64,000 bases of DNA from Marinobacterium iners DSM 11526 (lineage in GTDB: Bacteria > Pseudomonadota > Gammaproteobacteria > Pseudomonadales > Balneatricaceae), in assembly GCF_900107855.1 (NCBI RefSeq), contig NZ_FNRJ01000003.1, positions 1 to 64,000 of the forward strand. Reading direction: 5' to 3'. Every line of letters begins with the position of its first letter. The first letter of the stretch is position 1. The position numbers and the translations under genes are program-made. This document shows, one piece after another, positions 1 through 8,110 of the stretch. The notes below the pieces were generated by a model. It had not been told where the DNA came from and searched no databases. It was given only the letters and a program-made list of their open reading frames with translations.

Positions 1-2
1 TG

Positions 3-95
3 ACACCCTTCTGGATGGCGGATATCGTGCGCCTGATGCTGATTATCTTCATCCCGTCCATTGCGCTTATCCTGCCAGAGGTGCTGTACCGCTAA
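3..95 (+). CDS. TRAP transporter large permease (DctM type), C-terminal end
   Basis: Only the last 30 codons are inside the window. The frame is open from base 3 to a TAA at 93-95 and encodes a hydrophobic tail with the motif PFWMADIVRLML followed by PSIALILPEVLYR. This resembles the C-terminus of DctM-type large permeases of TRAP transporters, which carry organic acids across the inner membrane with a DctP binding protein and a DctQ small subunit. The start and the partner genes lie upstream of the window, so the substrate cannot be inferred. The identification rests on a short stretch. Confidence 0.65.
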   Translation, partial: TPFWMADIVRLMLIIFIPSIALILPEVLYR

Positions 96-102
96 GGCGG
101 TG

Positions 103-134
103 CAGGACCTCTTCTGTTGAAGGTTGAGGTCCTG
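103..134. terminator. Hairpin between convergent genes
   Basis: CAGGACCTC (103-111) is perfectly repeated inverted as GAGGTCCTG (126-134) with a 14-base loop, directly after the TRAP permease stop and before the 3' end of the minus-strand gene at 154. No T-run follows on either strand, so its role as a terminator is an inference from position. Confidence 0.4.
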
Positions 135-153
135 AATGGACGTCAGAACCGTT

Positions 154-336
154 TCAGCCCCTGGGTCCAAGCAAGAACCACAGAATCAGGCCAAGCACAG
201 GCAGCAGCAGAATCACGACAATCCAGACCACCTTTGCCATGGTGGTGGCAGGGCTCTGGATGGTTTTCACGATGGCCATGACGTTGAGTACTAGAACGAT
301 AAGGCCGAACAGGCCGCTCACTTCAACACTCATCAT
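154..336 (-). CDS. Small two-helix membrane protein, PLDc_N family
   Basis: The 60-residue protein has two hydrophobic segments at about residues 9-27 and 36-56 and ends in LLGPRG. The spacing and the motif WIVVILLLPVLGLILWFLLG match the stand-alone PLDc_N (phospholipase D/cardiolipin synthase N-terminal) family, which supplies only the membrane anchor and no HKD catalytic motif. The function of these stand-alone proteins is not known. The gene is monocistronic, with a purine-rich sequence (GGAGGGAAACAATG on the minus strand) acting as a good ribosome-binding site. Confidence 0.8.
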   Translation of the reverse strand: MMSVEVSGLFGLIVLVLNVMAIVKTIQSPATTMAKVVWIVVILLLPVLGLILWFLLGPRG

Positions 337-391
337 TGTTTCCCTCCTTGTCGGAACAGGTTCAGTATAACAGCTGATATCGACTCTGCAT

Positions 392-1813
392 TTACAGCAG
401 CGGGGGCATCAGCGGTGGTTCGTCATGTAGCAGTTGTGCAAGCCGCTCCAGTCCCTCCTGCAGCCGCTCACGGCTGGCAGGGGGCGTTACGCAGATGCGC
501 ACAGCCTGAGGTGCGGGCTGAGTGCCGACACAGAAAGGTTCTGCGGCAATCAGCGTAACACCTCTGCTATCGGCAAGTTTGACAAAATCGGCCGCACGCC
601 AGGGTTCCGGCAGCTGGAGCCAACCATGAAAACCACAGGGGTGGGAGCTCAGGTTGTACTGCCCCAATACCTCATGCAGCAGTTTCTGGCGTGTCCGTAC
701 TTCATCCCAGTGCCAGTGCAGCAGCGGGTCGGCATGTCCCTTTGCCAGCCACTGACAGGTGACGGCTCCCATCAACCCCGGTGATGACCAGCATTGTGCA
801 CGCAATGCTACCCGTAGCTGGGGCATCAAATTGGAAGGAGCACGCAATGCACCGAATCGCAGACCTCCTGACAGCAACTTGGATGCACTGAAGATGTAAA
901 GCGCTCGCTCAGGTGCCAGTTCAAACAACGGCGTTCCTCTCAGGTCAGGGGTAACAAATTGCACACCATCTTCCAGTAGCAGCATGTCATGGCGCCGTGC
1001 GACCTCGACGATGGCCTCACGTCGCTGCTGGCTCATGCTCAGGCCAGTGGGATTGTTGTACTCGGGCATCAGGTAGAGCAGGCGGATGCGCTGCTGCTGG
1101 CACAGCCGCTCCAGGGCGTCGGGCCGTATGCCCTCCCTATCCATGGGTACAGGGATGTGTTTCAGCCCAAGCTGACGTGCCGCCGCGATCATGCCTGGGT
1201 AGGTGAGGGCAGCAGAGGCCACCGCTTCACCCGGTTTTATCAATGCCTGTAAAGCCAGAAAGTCAGCATGTTGCCCGCCCTCGGTGAGGATGACCTCTTC
1301 AGGCAGCAGCATAAGCCCCTGAGCGTTGAGCCATTGGCAGAGTTGCTCACGCTGCAACGGACTGCCTTGTTCAGGCTGATAGGTAAGGGCGGATTCGATA
1401 GCTGTGGGCAGGCTGGCAATCTGTTGCAAAATGGCGGCCAGCTGTTGCTGCCGCAGCGGATTGGGAATCGGGATGCTCAGTGACAGGTCAATGCTGTCAT
1501 GGCCGGCGCGCGAAAGATGGTGAAAGTCAGGCGGTTGTTCGGTCGTTCCCTTCACTCGCGTGCCACTGCCCACGCGTGCTTCAACCAAGCCACGGCGCTC
1601 GGCTTCACGATAGGCACGCGTGATGGTACCGATGGTGACCTCAAGAGCATCAGCCAGCAGGCGTTGCGGTGGAAGGCGGTCGCCGGGCTTGAGTTGGCCG
1701 CTGGCGATATCGGCCGCCAGCTGATCGACCAGTACCTGGTAACGTGCGCCGGTCCGGCCTGTCAGGTCGGGCAGCCAGTGGCAGCGGGCGCGGGCGCGCT
1801 CATGCAGGTCCAT
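392..1813 (-). CDS. MocR/GntR-family regulator with aminotransferase domain
   Basis: The protein of 473 residues is a fusion of an N-terminal GntR winged helix-turn-helix (about residues 20-90; PPQRLLADALEVTIGTITRAYRE) with a fold-type I aminotransferase-like domain (about 110-460). PLP-site signatures are visible: NNPTG, LLEDGVQF, and SASKLLSGGLRFG holding the Schiff-base lysine. Such proteins usually sense PLP or amino compounds and control a neighbouring gene. I chose ATG 1813 because GGAG lies five bases upstream; an in-frame upstream ATG at 1876 would put the coding region over the palindromic operator sites. It is divergent from the LysE-type exporter at 1969, its probable target. Confidence 0.88.
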   Translation of the reverse strand: MDLHERARARCHWLPDLTGRTGARYQVLVDQLAADIASGQLKPGDRLPPQRLLADALEVTIGTITRAYREAERRGLVEARVGSGTRVKGTTEQPPDFHHLSRAGHDSIDLSLSIPIPNPLRQQQLAAILQQIASLPTAIESALTYQPEQGSPLQREQLCQWLNAQGLMLLPEEVILTEGGQHADFLALQALIKPGEAVASAALTYPGMIAAARQLGLKHIPVPMDREGIRPDALERLCQQQRIRLLYLMPEYNNPTGLSMSQQRREAIVEVARRHDMLLLEDGVQFVTPDLRGTPLFELAPERALYIFSASKLLSGGLRFGALRAPSNLMPQLRVALRAQCWSSPGLMGAVTCQWLAKGHADPLLHWHWDEVRTRQKLLHEVLGQYNLSSHPCGFHGWLQLPEPWRAADFVKLADSRGVTLIAAEPFCVGTQPAPQAVRICVTPPASRERLQEGLERLAQLLHDEPPLMPPLL

Positions 1814-1834
1814 ACGGGCTCCATTTGTCAGGGG

Positions 1835-1848
1835 TACAATTGATTGTA
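1835..1848. promoter_or_regulatory. Palindromic operator near the MocR start
   Basis: TACAAT-TG-ATTGTA is a perfect inverted repeat 21 bases upstream of the regulator's ATG. The same ATTGTA/TACAAT half-sites recur at 1898-1913 and 1940-1955, so this is probably an autoregulatory site of the MocR protein. Confidence 0.6.
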
Positions 1849-1897
1849 TAGGTGACAAAGTAAACATTGCTCGCATAAATGCAAGGGTCTAACGTGC

Positions 1898-1913
1898 ATT
1901 GTATGGATTCAAT
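1898..1913. promoter_or_regulatory. Imperfect ATTGTA-N4-TTCAAT operator
   Basis: ATTGTA and TTCAAT half-sites are separated by four bases, the same 6-4-6 architecture as the perfect site at 1940-1955, with one mismatch in the right half. It lies in the middle of the divergent promoter region. Confidence 0.5.
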
Positions 1914-1939
1914 GAGAAAAATTGAATCAAAAATATTTA

Positions 1940-1955
1940 ATTGTACCCATACAAT
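1940..1955. promoter_or_regulatory. Palindromic operator upstream of the LysE-type gene
   Basis: ATTGTA-CCCA-TACAAT is an inverted repeat ending 13 bases before the LysE-type start codon, just ahead of its GAGG ribosome-binding site. Binding here could block or activate transcription of the exporter. Confidence 0.6.
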
Positions 1956-1968
1956 AGAGGCGTTAGTG

Positions 1969-2586
1969 ATGACTCAGGAAACCGTGGAACTGACCGGGCT
2001 GCTGGGGCCTGCCATACTGTTTGCGTTCAGCATGTCAGTGACACCAGGACCCAACAACATGATGCTGACGGCATCGGGAGCGAACTTTGGGTTTCGCCGC
2101 ACGGTGCCGCACATAATGGGTATCACACTGGGGTGTATGGGGCTGATGGCAGCAGTGGCCATGGGGCTGGGAGCAATGTTTGAGCGTTGGCCGGCGATGC
2201 AGCTGGCGTTGAAGGTAGTAGGCAGCGTTTATCTGCTTTGGCTGGCCTGGCGTATCGCGACGGCTCCCGTACCTGAGGTGGACTGCGCTGCGGAGCGCAG
2301 GCCGCTGCGACTGTGGCAGGCAGCAGCCTTTCAGTTCGCCAATCCCAAAGTATGGATCATGTCGATCTCGGGGGTGGCTTCGTTCACGCTAGCAGGGGAT
2401 GCCTTCGTGGCGTCAGCTCTGGTACTGATTGCGGTTATGGGGCTGGTGAGTATCCCGGCCATTTCCCTCTGGGCCGGGTTTGGTGTTGCACTTGGGCGGC
2501 TGTTTAGCACGCCTCGCCATTGGCAGCGGTTCAACGCAGTGATGGGGCTGTTGACCGCTGCCTGTGTGGTGATGATTCTGGTTTAG
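1969..2586 (+). CDS. LysE/RhtB-family amino-acid exporter
   Basis: The 205-residue protein has about six hydrophobic segments and the family hallmark [13 protein letters not shown] near residue 25. LysE/RhtB proteins export amino acids or their analogues across the inner membrane. I start at ATG 1969 (GAGG nine bases upstream) rather than at an earlier in-frame ATG, which would place the coding sequence over the ATTGTA operator sites. The divergent MocR regulator at 1813 probably controls it. The last four bases overlap the 3' end of the convergent chemoreceptor gene. The actual substrate is not evident. Confidence 0.87.
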   Translation: MTQETVELTGLLGPAILFAFSMSVTPGPNNMMLTASGANFGFRRTVPHIMGITLGCMGLMAAVAMGLGAMFERWPAMQLALKVVGSVYLLWLAWRIATAPVPEVDCAAERRPLRLWQAAAFQFANPKVWIMSISGVASFTLAGDAFVASALVLIAVMGLVSIPAISLWAGFGVALGRLFSTPRHWQRFNAVMGLLTAACVVMILV

Positions 2587-4133
2587 CGCTTGAAGCCGCT
2601 GACCAGCTCATGCATGTCAGCGGATACCGACTGCAGTTCACGAGTGGTGCCCGCGGCCTCTTCGGCCTTGAACAGACTTTCGCTTGAAAGTGCCGAAATG
2701 CTGGCAACCTGAGCGTTGACCCCTTCAGAGACCTGGGCCTGCTCTTCAACGGCAGCGGCCATCTGCATCGACATGTTGGCGATGGTGCTCATCATTCCGG
2801 AGATCTCGTTCAGCATCTGCTCGGCTTCCTGCACCTGCGCAAGGCCGGCATCGGCTTCGTCCTGCCCTTCATGCGCAGCCTTGATGGCATGATCGGCACG
2901 AGAGCCCAGCCCATCAACAATCTGATGAATATCGCGGGTAGAGGCCTGGGTTCGCATGGCCAACTGGCGGACCTCATCGGCGACCACGGCAAAGCCACGA
3001 CCGTGCTCGCCGGCGCGAGCCGCTTCGATGGCGGCATTGAGTGCCAGCAGGTTGGTCTGGTCTGCGATCTCTTCGATGATGCGGGCGGCATCGGCAATCT
3101 TGCCGGTCTGTTCAACCAGATCCTGAACCGAGGAAGCGATATGGTTAACCGTCTGGCTCAGGTGGGCGATCGACTGACTCGTGGTGCTGGCTAGTTCACG
3201 CCCTTTCACTGCTGTGGTATTGGAACGCTCAGCCTGTGATGCGGTTTCCTGCACATGGCCGGAGACCTCGGCAATGGTGGAAGCCATCTGGTGCATGGCG
3301 GCGGCCACCTTTTCGGTCTCTTCCTGCTGGCGGCGCATGGCAGCACAGGATTCCTGCGACATCTCCAGCCCGCTGCGGGCCTTGTCGGCTACGCTGAGGG
3401 CTGCGTCATCAATGCGGGTGAGTACGGTGTCCAGGTGCGACTGTTCGCTCTTGATAGTCACTTCAAGATCACCGAGGCTGCCAGTGCTGTCGGTGTAGGT
3501 TGCTGTCGCGACCGGGTGTTTGAAGGCAGATGGCATCATGTTGAGCAATCGATTCAGACGACGCTGGCGCTGTATCTGTTGATTGGCCAGCAGAGCTGCG
3601 GCGACCACAGCAAAAAGCGCTCCACCCAGCAGAGGGGAAACCTGATTGCCCAGTACGCCGGCTAAAACCAGAGCCACAACAAAAATGACCCAGTCCCAGG
3701 GAATGCTGAATTTGCTGATCGACTTGCCGCGATTGATCAGGCCGTAGATCTTTTCAGCACGGGCAACATCCGCTTGCTCCGGGCAGACGCGTACCGACTC
3801 GAAGCCGATAACCTTTCCATGCTCGGTAATGGGCGTGACGTAGGCGTTCACCCAGTAATGATCGCCGTTCTTGCAGCGGTTCTTGACCAATCCCATCCAG
3901 GGCTTGCCTGCTTTGATGGTGTCCCAGAGGACCTTGAAGGCCGCTTCGGGCATATCGGGGTGGCGCACCATATTGTGTGGCTGGCCGATCAGCTCTTCAC
4001 GTGAGTAGCCGCTGATATTCACGAACACATCGTTGCAGTGGGTAATGTTGCCATCGAGGTCGGTGGTGGAAATCAGTTTTTCATCGCTGCCGAAACGCTG
4101 TTCTTTTTGCGTGACAGGAAGATTGTTTCTCAT
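2583..4133 (-). CDS. PAS-domain methyl-accepting chemotaxis protein (Aer-like)
   Basis: The 516-residue receptor has an N-terminal PAS domain (about residues 20-120; [20 protein letters not shown], then HPDMPEAAF and [16 protein letters not shown]), two adjacent hydrophobic segments (about 148-190) and a C-terminal signalling domain whose hairpin tip reads [20 protein letters not shown]. This is the Aer arrangement: a cytoplasmic PAS, probably flavin-binding, senses redox state and signals to CheA/CheW. No periplasmic sensor domain is present and the C-terminus lacks an NWETF-type CheR tether. It is convergent with the LysE-type gene. The nearest possible partner in the window is the CheW-like gene at 63 kb. 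Confidence 0.88.
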   Translation of the reverse strand: MRNNLPVTQKEQRFGSDEKLISTTDLDGNITHCNDVFVNISGYSREELIGQPHNMVRHPDMPEAAFKVLWDTIKAGKPWMGLVKNRCKNGDHYWVNAYVTPITEHGKVIGFESVRVCPEQADVARAEKIYGLINRGKSISKFSIPWDWVIFVVALVLAGVLGNQVSPLLGGALFAVVAAALLANQQIQRQRRLNRLLNMMPSAFKHPVATATYTDSTGSLGDLEVTIKSEQSHLDTVLTRIDDAALSVADKARSGLEMSQESCAAMRRQQEETEKVAAAMHQMASTIAEVSGHVQETASQAERSNTTAVKGRELASTTSQSIAHLSQTVNHIASSVQDLVEQTGKIADAARIIEEIADQTNLLALNAAIEAARAGEHGRGFAVVADEVRQLAMRTQASTRDIHQIVDGLGSRADHAIKAAHEGQDEADAGLAQVQEAEQMLNEISGMMSTIANMSMQMAAAVEEQAQVSEGVNAQVASISALSSESLFKAEEAAGTTRELQSVSADMHELVSGFKR

Positions 4134-4423
4134 GGCGGTGCAGCTCCCGGTGTTTTACAGGGTCGACCAATCACTCCGGATGGTATCTGTACCTGCCTGC
4201 CCGAGTTGCCAGTTGCAACTTTGGCGAATAGCCGGTCTGCCTCAGATCAATAGGTCGCTTACTTAAAAGTAGTCAACCTGTGACAAAAATCATGGGAATG
4301 GTTTGGTGCAGATAAAACAAAGGCATGGATCATAAACACCTGGGGGTAGGGTTTCAACTGATCAACTGCAATACTGTTGTAATTTGTTGACATTATTCTG
4401 AAATTTTCGAATTTTCAGAATAA
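4134..4423. other. Intergenic region upstream of the chemoreceptor
   Basis: This 290-base A/T-rich gap should carry the chemoreceptor promoter (minus strand). Apart from the palindrome at 4392-4424 I see no gene, RNA or clear operator in it. Confidence 0.5.
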
Positions 4424-4424
4424 T
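4392..4424 (-). terminator. A/T-rich hairpin at the end of the ADP-ribosylglycohydrolase gene
   Basis: ATTATTCTGAA (4392-4402) and its exact inverse (4414-4424) flank a short loop and touch the stop codon of the minus-strand gene at 4424. The stem is A/T-rich and lacks a canonical U-run, so termination would be weak; it may instead stabilise the mRNA end. Confidence 0.5.
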
Positions 4425-5290
4425 CAGATGGCCGTCTCTGGCCAGCAGCGGGGTAACCAGTGTTGCGGCAGTTCAGGTGATTCTGCCTGTGCTGTCATGA
4501 TGGCGGCTGTAATCATCGCGCGGGCACTGGAGTCACCTCCGGCCAGGGCATTTTGCTGCAGCATCTCAGGCACAGAACGGTAACGGCACAACAGGTGAGC
4601 AACACCGGGCAACCCGTGCTGCAAATCACAGGCGATACCAAATCGGCGCAGCGCCTGACGTGTGTCGTCGGCCGCTGAATCACGTCCCATTGCCACCAGG
4701 TGTTGCAGCGCAGGGGGCAGGCTGTGAAGCTCTCGCTCCAGTGCTTCCTCAGCGGGAATGCCGCCCAGGCAGTCCAGCAGAACACGTGCCAGATACTCGG
4801 TTGTCGCCAGTGTTGAGGGTGAGTTGTGTGTTATGGCAGCCAGGGCATGGGCCTGCTCCAGAAAGGCGTGCTTGTTACTGACAAAGGGCAGTAGGCACAC
4901 GACCCGGCCAGTGACCGACAGCTCTGTGGATTCAGAGCCGGCGGGCTCAATTCCCTGACTGATATTCTGCAGCGTCATGGCACTGGCCTTGTCTATATAG
5001 CCGGTGTAATGCCGCATGAAGCGAGCCCAGCTATTGCGGTAGGCCACAGCGTTGAACTGGTTGTGCTGCTGCAAAAACTGATAAAGGTGCCAGGCCTGAT
5101 CACCATAATGGGTCAGGTCTCCTGCCTGCTTGTTGCCGTGCCAGTGGCTCAGGGGTGCGTGTAGCTGATCTGGATCGATCGGCTCACGGTCTAGCAGGTC
5201 GTGGTCGTATATCCAATGCAGTGCCAACGAGTAGGCATCTGCAATGAAAACAGCCATCACCAACGGGCGGGTCAAGGAGGGTGTCAGCAT
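4424..5290 (-). CDS. Divergent ADP-ribosylglycohydrolase-family protein
   Basis: The 288-residue protein resembles the all-helical ADP-ribosylglycohydrolase (DraG/ARH) family in length and in its conserved N- and C-terminal blocks. The metal-site motifs are altered: the N-terminal block reads ADAYSLALHWIYD instead of a GDALG-type motif, and the C-terminal block reads GGDSSARA where active members have GGDTDT, so one metal-ligand aspartate is replaced by serine. It may therefore act on another substrate or lack hydrolase activity. The gene stands alone, with no ADP-ribosyltransferase (such as DraT) nearby. Family assignment is fairly secure; activity is not. Confidence 0.7.
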   Translation of the reverse strand: MLTPSLTRPLVMAVFIADAYSLALHWIYDHDLLDREPIDPDQLHAPLSHWHGNKQAGDLTHYGDQAWHLYQFLQQHNQFNAVAYRNSWARFMRHYTGYIDKASAMTLQNISQGIEPAGSESTELSVTGRVVCLLPFVSNKHAFLEQAHALAAITHNSPSTLATTEYLARVLLDCLGGIPAEEALERELHSLPPALQHLVAMGRDSAADDTRQALRRFGIACDLQHGLPGVAHLLCRYRSVPEMLQQNALAGGDSSARAMITAAIMTAQAESPELPQHWLPRCWPETAI

Positions 5291-5358
5291 GAGCGTTGCG
5301 ATCCGAATCCGTTAACAACCGTTGTTAAGCGTAGCAGAAATTTCGGTTTGCCCGAGAT

Positions 5359-5382
5359 AAAAAAAGCCGACCAATGGTCGGC
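5359..5382 (-). terminator. Rho-independent terminator of ndh
   Basis: On the minus strand the stem GCCGACC-loop-GGTCGGC (5366-5382, three-base loop) is followed by seven T residues (5365-5359). It lies 30 bases past the ndh stop codon, a textbook intrinsic terminator. Confidence 0.9.
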
Positions 5383-5411
5383 AAGGCTCAGTGCTGATGG
5401 CTCCCTCTCGC

Positions 5412-6719
5412 TCAGTGCAGCTTGAGTCTGGGACGGATCACCCAGTTGATGCGATCAACCAGCGTGATCAGAAACGTTTTGATGTAACCGTGTATTGCCA
5501 GCTGGTGCAGCCGGTAGAGCGAGACATAGACCAGCCGCGCAAGGCGTCCTTCAACCATAAGGCTGCCCTTGGACAGGTTGCCCATCAGGCTGCCGACGGT
5601 GCTGAATCGGCTGAGCGATACCAGCGAGCCATAGTCCTTGTACTCATAGGCCGGCAGGGCCTCTTCACGCAGAATTTTGCGGAAGTGGCGATACAGAAAG
5701 CTGGCCATCTGGTGCGCTGCCTGGGCACGGGGCGGTACATTGCCGTTGCCGTCCGTACGTGCACAGGCAGCGCAGTCACCGAGGGCAAAAATGCGCTTGT
5801 CCTCGGTGGTACGAAGATCCGGCTGCACCACCAGCTGATTGAGGCGATTGCACTCCAGCCCGTCCAGCGACTGCATGAAGTCCGGTGCGCGGATACCGGC
5901 GGCCCAGACTTTCAGCTCCGCTTCGATCACTTCACCGGTATCGGTGACCAGCCCCTTCTCGTTTACAGAAGCAACCTTGGTGTTTTCGCGGACACTGACT
6001 CCCAGTTTTTCCAGTTCATGACGGGCTGCCGAAGAGATTCGGGGCGGCAAGGCCGGGAGTATGCTCGGGCCTGCTTCAACCAGAATCACTTCCAGCCGCT
6101 GCCGGTCCAGTTTTGACAGACCATAGGCGCTGAGTTCGCGTGCGGTATTGAACAGTTCGGCCGACAGCTCAACACCGGTGGCACCGGCGCCGACAATCGC
6201 GATGCGCAGGCGTGCATCCGGCGTGTTGCTGGTCTTGAGCCATGACTCAAGCAGTGTATGGCGAAACTGCTCGGCCTGTTCACGGCTGTCGAGAAAGGTA
6301 CAGTGGTCGGCCACGCCCTCGACGCCAAAATCGTTGGTTACGCTGCCTACGGCCATCACCAGGTAGTCGTAATACAGCTCGCGGCCGGGCAGAATCATCT
6401 GGCCATCCTGCCCGCACACAGGGGCAAGGTGAATGCACCGCTGCTCTCGATCCAGTGACTGCATCTGGCCAATCTGAAATTTGAAACCGGCGCTGCGGCC
6501 CTGAGCGTTGTAGCTCAACTCATCGAGGCCGGCATCCAGTGACCCAGTTGCTACTTCATGCAGCAGAGGCTTCCAGATATGCGTTGGCTCACGGTCCACG
6601 AGCGTGACCTTGAGGCCTTTGCGGCTGTACTTGCGGGCCAGGCGGGTTGCAAGCTCAAGCCCGCCGGCGCCGCCGCCGACAATCACGACATGTTGATAAA
6701 GGGGAGATGACTGTTCCAT
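5412..6719 (-). CDS. ndh: Type II NADH dehydrogenase (NDH-2)
   Basis: The 435-residue flavoprotein oxidises NADH and reduces quinone at the inner face of the membrane without pumping protons. It begins with the FAD-binding motif VVIVGGGAGGLELA (about residues 11-24), has a second Rossmann motif IAIVGAGATGVELSAELF (about 170) for NADH and the late FAD contact IFALGDCAA. The basic, amphipathic C-terminus (LITLVDRINWVIRPRLKLH) fits membrane attachment. It is monocistronic, with its own terminator, and divergent from the alcohol dehydrogenase at 6950. It could recycle NADH produced by downstream oxidation of alcohols and aromatics. Confidence 0.92.
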   Translation of the reverse strand: MEQSSPLYQHVVIVGGGAGGLELATRLARKYSRKGLKVTLVDREPTHIWKPLLHEVATGSLDAGLDELSYNAQGRSAGFKFQIGQMQSLDREQRCIHLAPVCGQDGQMILPGRELYYDYLVMAVGSVTNDFGVEGVADHCTFLDSREQAEQFRHTLLESWLKTSNTPDARLRIAIVGAGATGVELSAELFNTARELSAYGLSKLDRQRLEVILVEAGPSILPALPPRISSAARHELEKLGVSVRENTKVASVNEKGLVTDTGEVIEAELKVWAAGIRAPDFMQSLDGLECNRLNQLVVQPDLRTTEDKRIFALGDCAACARTDGNGNVPPRAQAAHQMASFLYRHFRKILREEALPAYEYKDYGSLVSLSRFSTVGSLMGNLSKGSLMVEGRLARLVYVSLYRLHQLAIHGYIKTFLITLVDRINWVIRPRLKLH

Positions 6720-6857
6720 GGCAACAATTATCCTGCAATTGTGGCAGCATTGATCTGCTGCCTTGGCGAGAATTATTGGCCACTATGGTACTTAATGCGA
6801 AAGTTGTAGGGACATGACAGTTTGTGCAATTTTGTGGTTTTTTTGTAGCCGTTTGTA

Positions 6858-6931
6858 CACTACCTGTACCTGCCCAGGTGGGTATAATGGCGCGATTACA
6901 TAATAATTATCAGACACCGGTTTGACCGGTG
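6858..6931 (+). promoter_or_regulatory. Promoter region of the ercA-like operon
   Basis: A perfect -10 hexamer TATAAT lies at 6883-6888. Upstream, CACTACC (6858-6864) followed by GTACC resembles the TACTACC site repeated through the PQQ cluster. Downstream, CACCGG (6915-6920) and CCGGTG (6926-6931) form a small hairpin in the leader, 18 bases before the ATG at 6950. The -35 element is not obvious, which would suit an activator-dependent promoter. Confidence 0.5.
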
Positions 6932-6949
6932 CGGCAACAGGTCACGCCC

Positions 6950-8110
6950 ATGAGTGAAATTTCCCGCCTTCGCAAGTTTGTTTCGCCCGAGATTATTTTT
7001 GGCAGTGGTGCTCGCAAGACCGTTGCCAACTACGCGGTTACCTTTGGCGCACGCAAGGTACTGCTGGTGTCTGACCCCGGCGTTGAACAGGCGGGCTGGG
7101 TGGCTGAAATCGAATCTCTGTTGCTTGAACAGGGTATCGGCTGTGTTCGTTTCACCGAGGTATCCCCCAACCCACGGGTTGAGCAGGTGATGCGCGGTGC
7201 CGAAATCTATGCCGAGCAGGGCTGTAATGTGATTGTCGCTGTTGGCGGCGGCAGTCCGATGGACTGCGCCAAAGGGATTGGCATTGTCAGTGCCCATGGC
7301 CGCAGCATTCTTGAGTTTGAGGGGATCGACCGCATTCAGAGCCCGATTCCGCCGCTGATCTTCATCCCCACCACCGCTGGTACTTCAGCGGATGTGTCAC
7401 AGTTCGCGATCATTTCCAATCAACAGGAATGCTTCAAATTCTCCATCGTCAGCAAATCCGTGGTGCCGGATGTGGCGCTGATTGACCCTGATACCACCCG
7501 CACCATGGATGCCTTCCTGACCGCCTGTACCGGCGTGGATGCACTGGTACATGCCATTGAAGCGTTTGTGTCCACTGGCAGCGGTGCACTGACTGACATG
7601 CATGCACTGGATGCCATCCGGCTGATCAACGGTCATCTGGCGCTATTGGTAGAACAGCCTGATGACGGCCACCTGCGTGAACAGGTAATGCTGGGATCAA
7701 TGAAGGCAGGTCTGGCGTTCTCCAATGCGATACTGGGCGCCGTGCACGCGATGTCGCACAGCCTGGGCGGCTATCTGGACCTGCCTCATGGCCTCTGCAA
7801 CGCCATGTTGCTGGAGCACGTAATCGACTTTAACTATGATGCCGCCACGGACCGCTTCCGTATTGTCGCAGAAACCATGGGGATCGATACGCGTGGTTTG
7901 AGCCAGTCTCAGGTCAAGCGTCGCTTGATGCAGCACGTGATCTCACTCAAGCGTGAAGTTGGCCTGTATCAAAAGCTGGCCGAGCAGGGAGTGCATCTGA
8001 CCGATATTCCCTGGTTAAGCGAGAACGCACTGAAAGACCCCTGTATTCTGACCAACCCGCGCAAGTCCAACCGGCGTGATGTTGAGGCCGTGTATGAAGA
8101 AGCCCTCTGA
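6950..8110 (+). CDS. ercA: Iron-containing alcohol dehydrogenase (ErcA-like)
   Basis: The 386-residue protein belongs to the group III metal-dependent alcohol dehydrogenases. It has the NAD-site motif AVGGGSPMDCAKG (about residue 95) and the metal-site blocks DALVHAIEAFVS and AVHAMSHSLGG...LPHG, supplying aspartate and histidine ligands. I use ATG 6950; a GTG at 6929 is in frame but lies within the leader hairpin. Its gene overlaps the following hybrid kinase by 17 bases. In Pseudomonas the same pair (ercA-ercS) takes part in regulating ethanol oxidation, so a sensory or fine-tuning role besides catalysis is likely. Confidence 0.88.
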   Translation: MSEISRLRKFVSPEIIFGSGARKTVANYAVTFGARKVLLVSDPGVEQAGWVAEIESLLLEQGIGCVRFTEVSPNPRVEQVMRGAEIYAEQGCNVIVAVGGGSPMDCAKGIGIVSAHGRSILEFEGIDRIQSPIPPLIFIPTTAGTSADVSQFAIISNQQECFKFSIVSKSVVPDVALIDPDTTRTMDAFLTACTGVDALVHAIEAFVSTGSGALTDMHALDAIRLINGHLALLVEQPDDGHLREQVMLGSMKAGLAFSNAILGAVHAMSHSLGGYLDLPHGLCNAMLLEHVIDFNYDAATDRFRIVAETMGIDTRGLSQSQVKRRLMQHVISLKREVGLYQKLAEQGVHLTDIPWLSENALKDPCILTNPRKSNRRDVEAVYEEAL

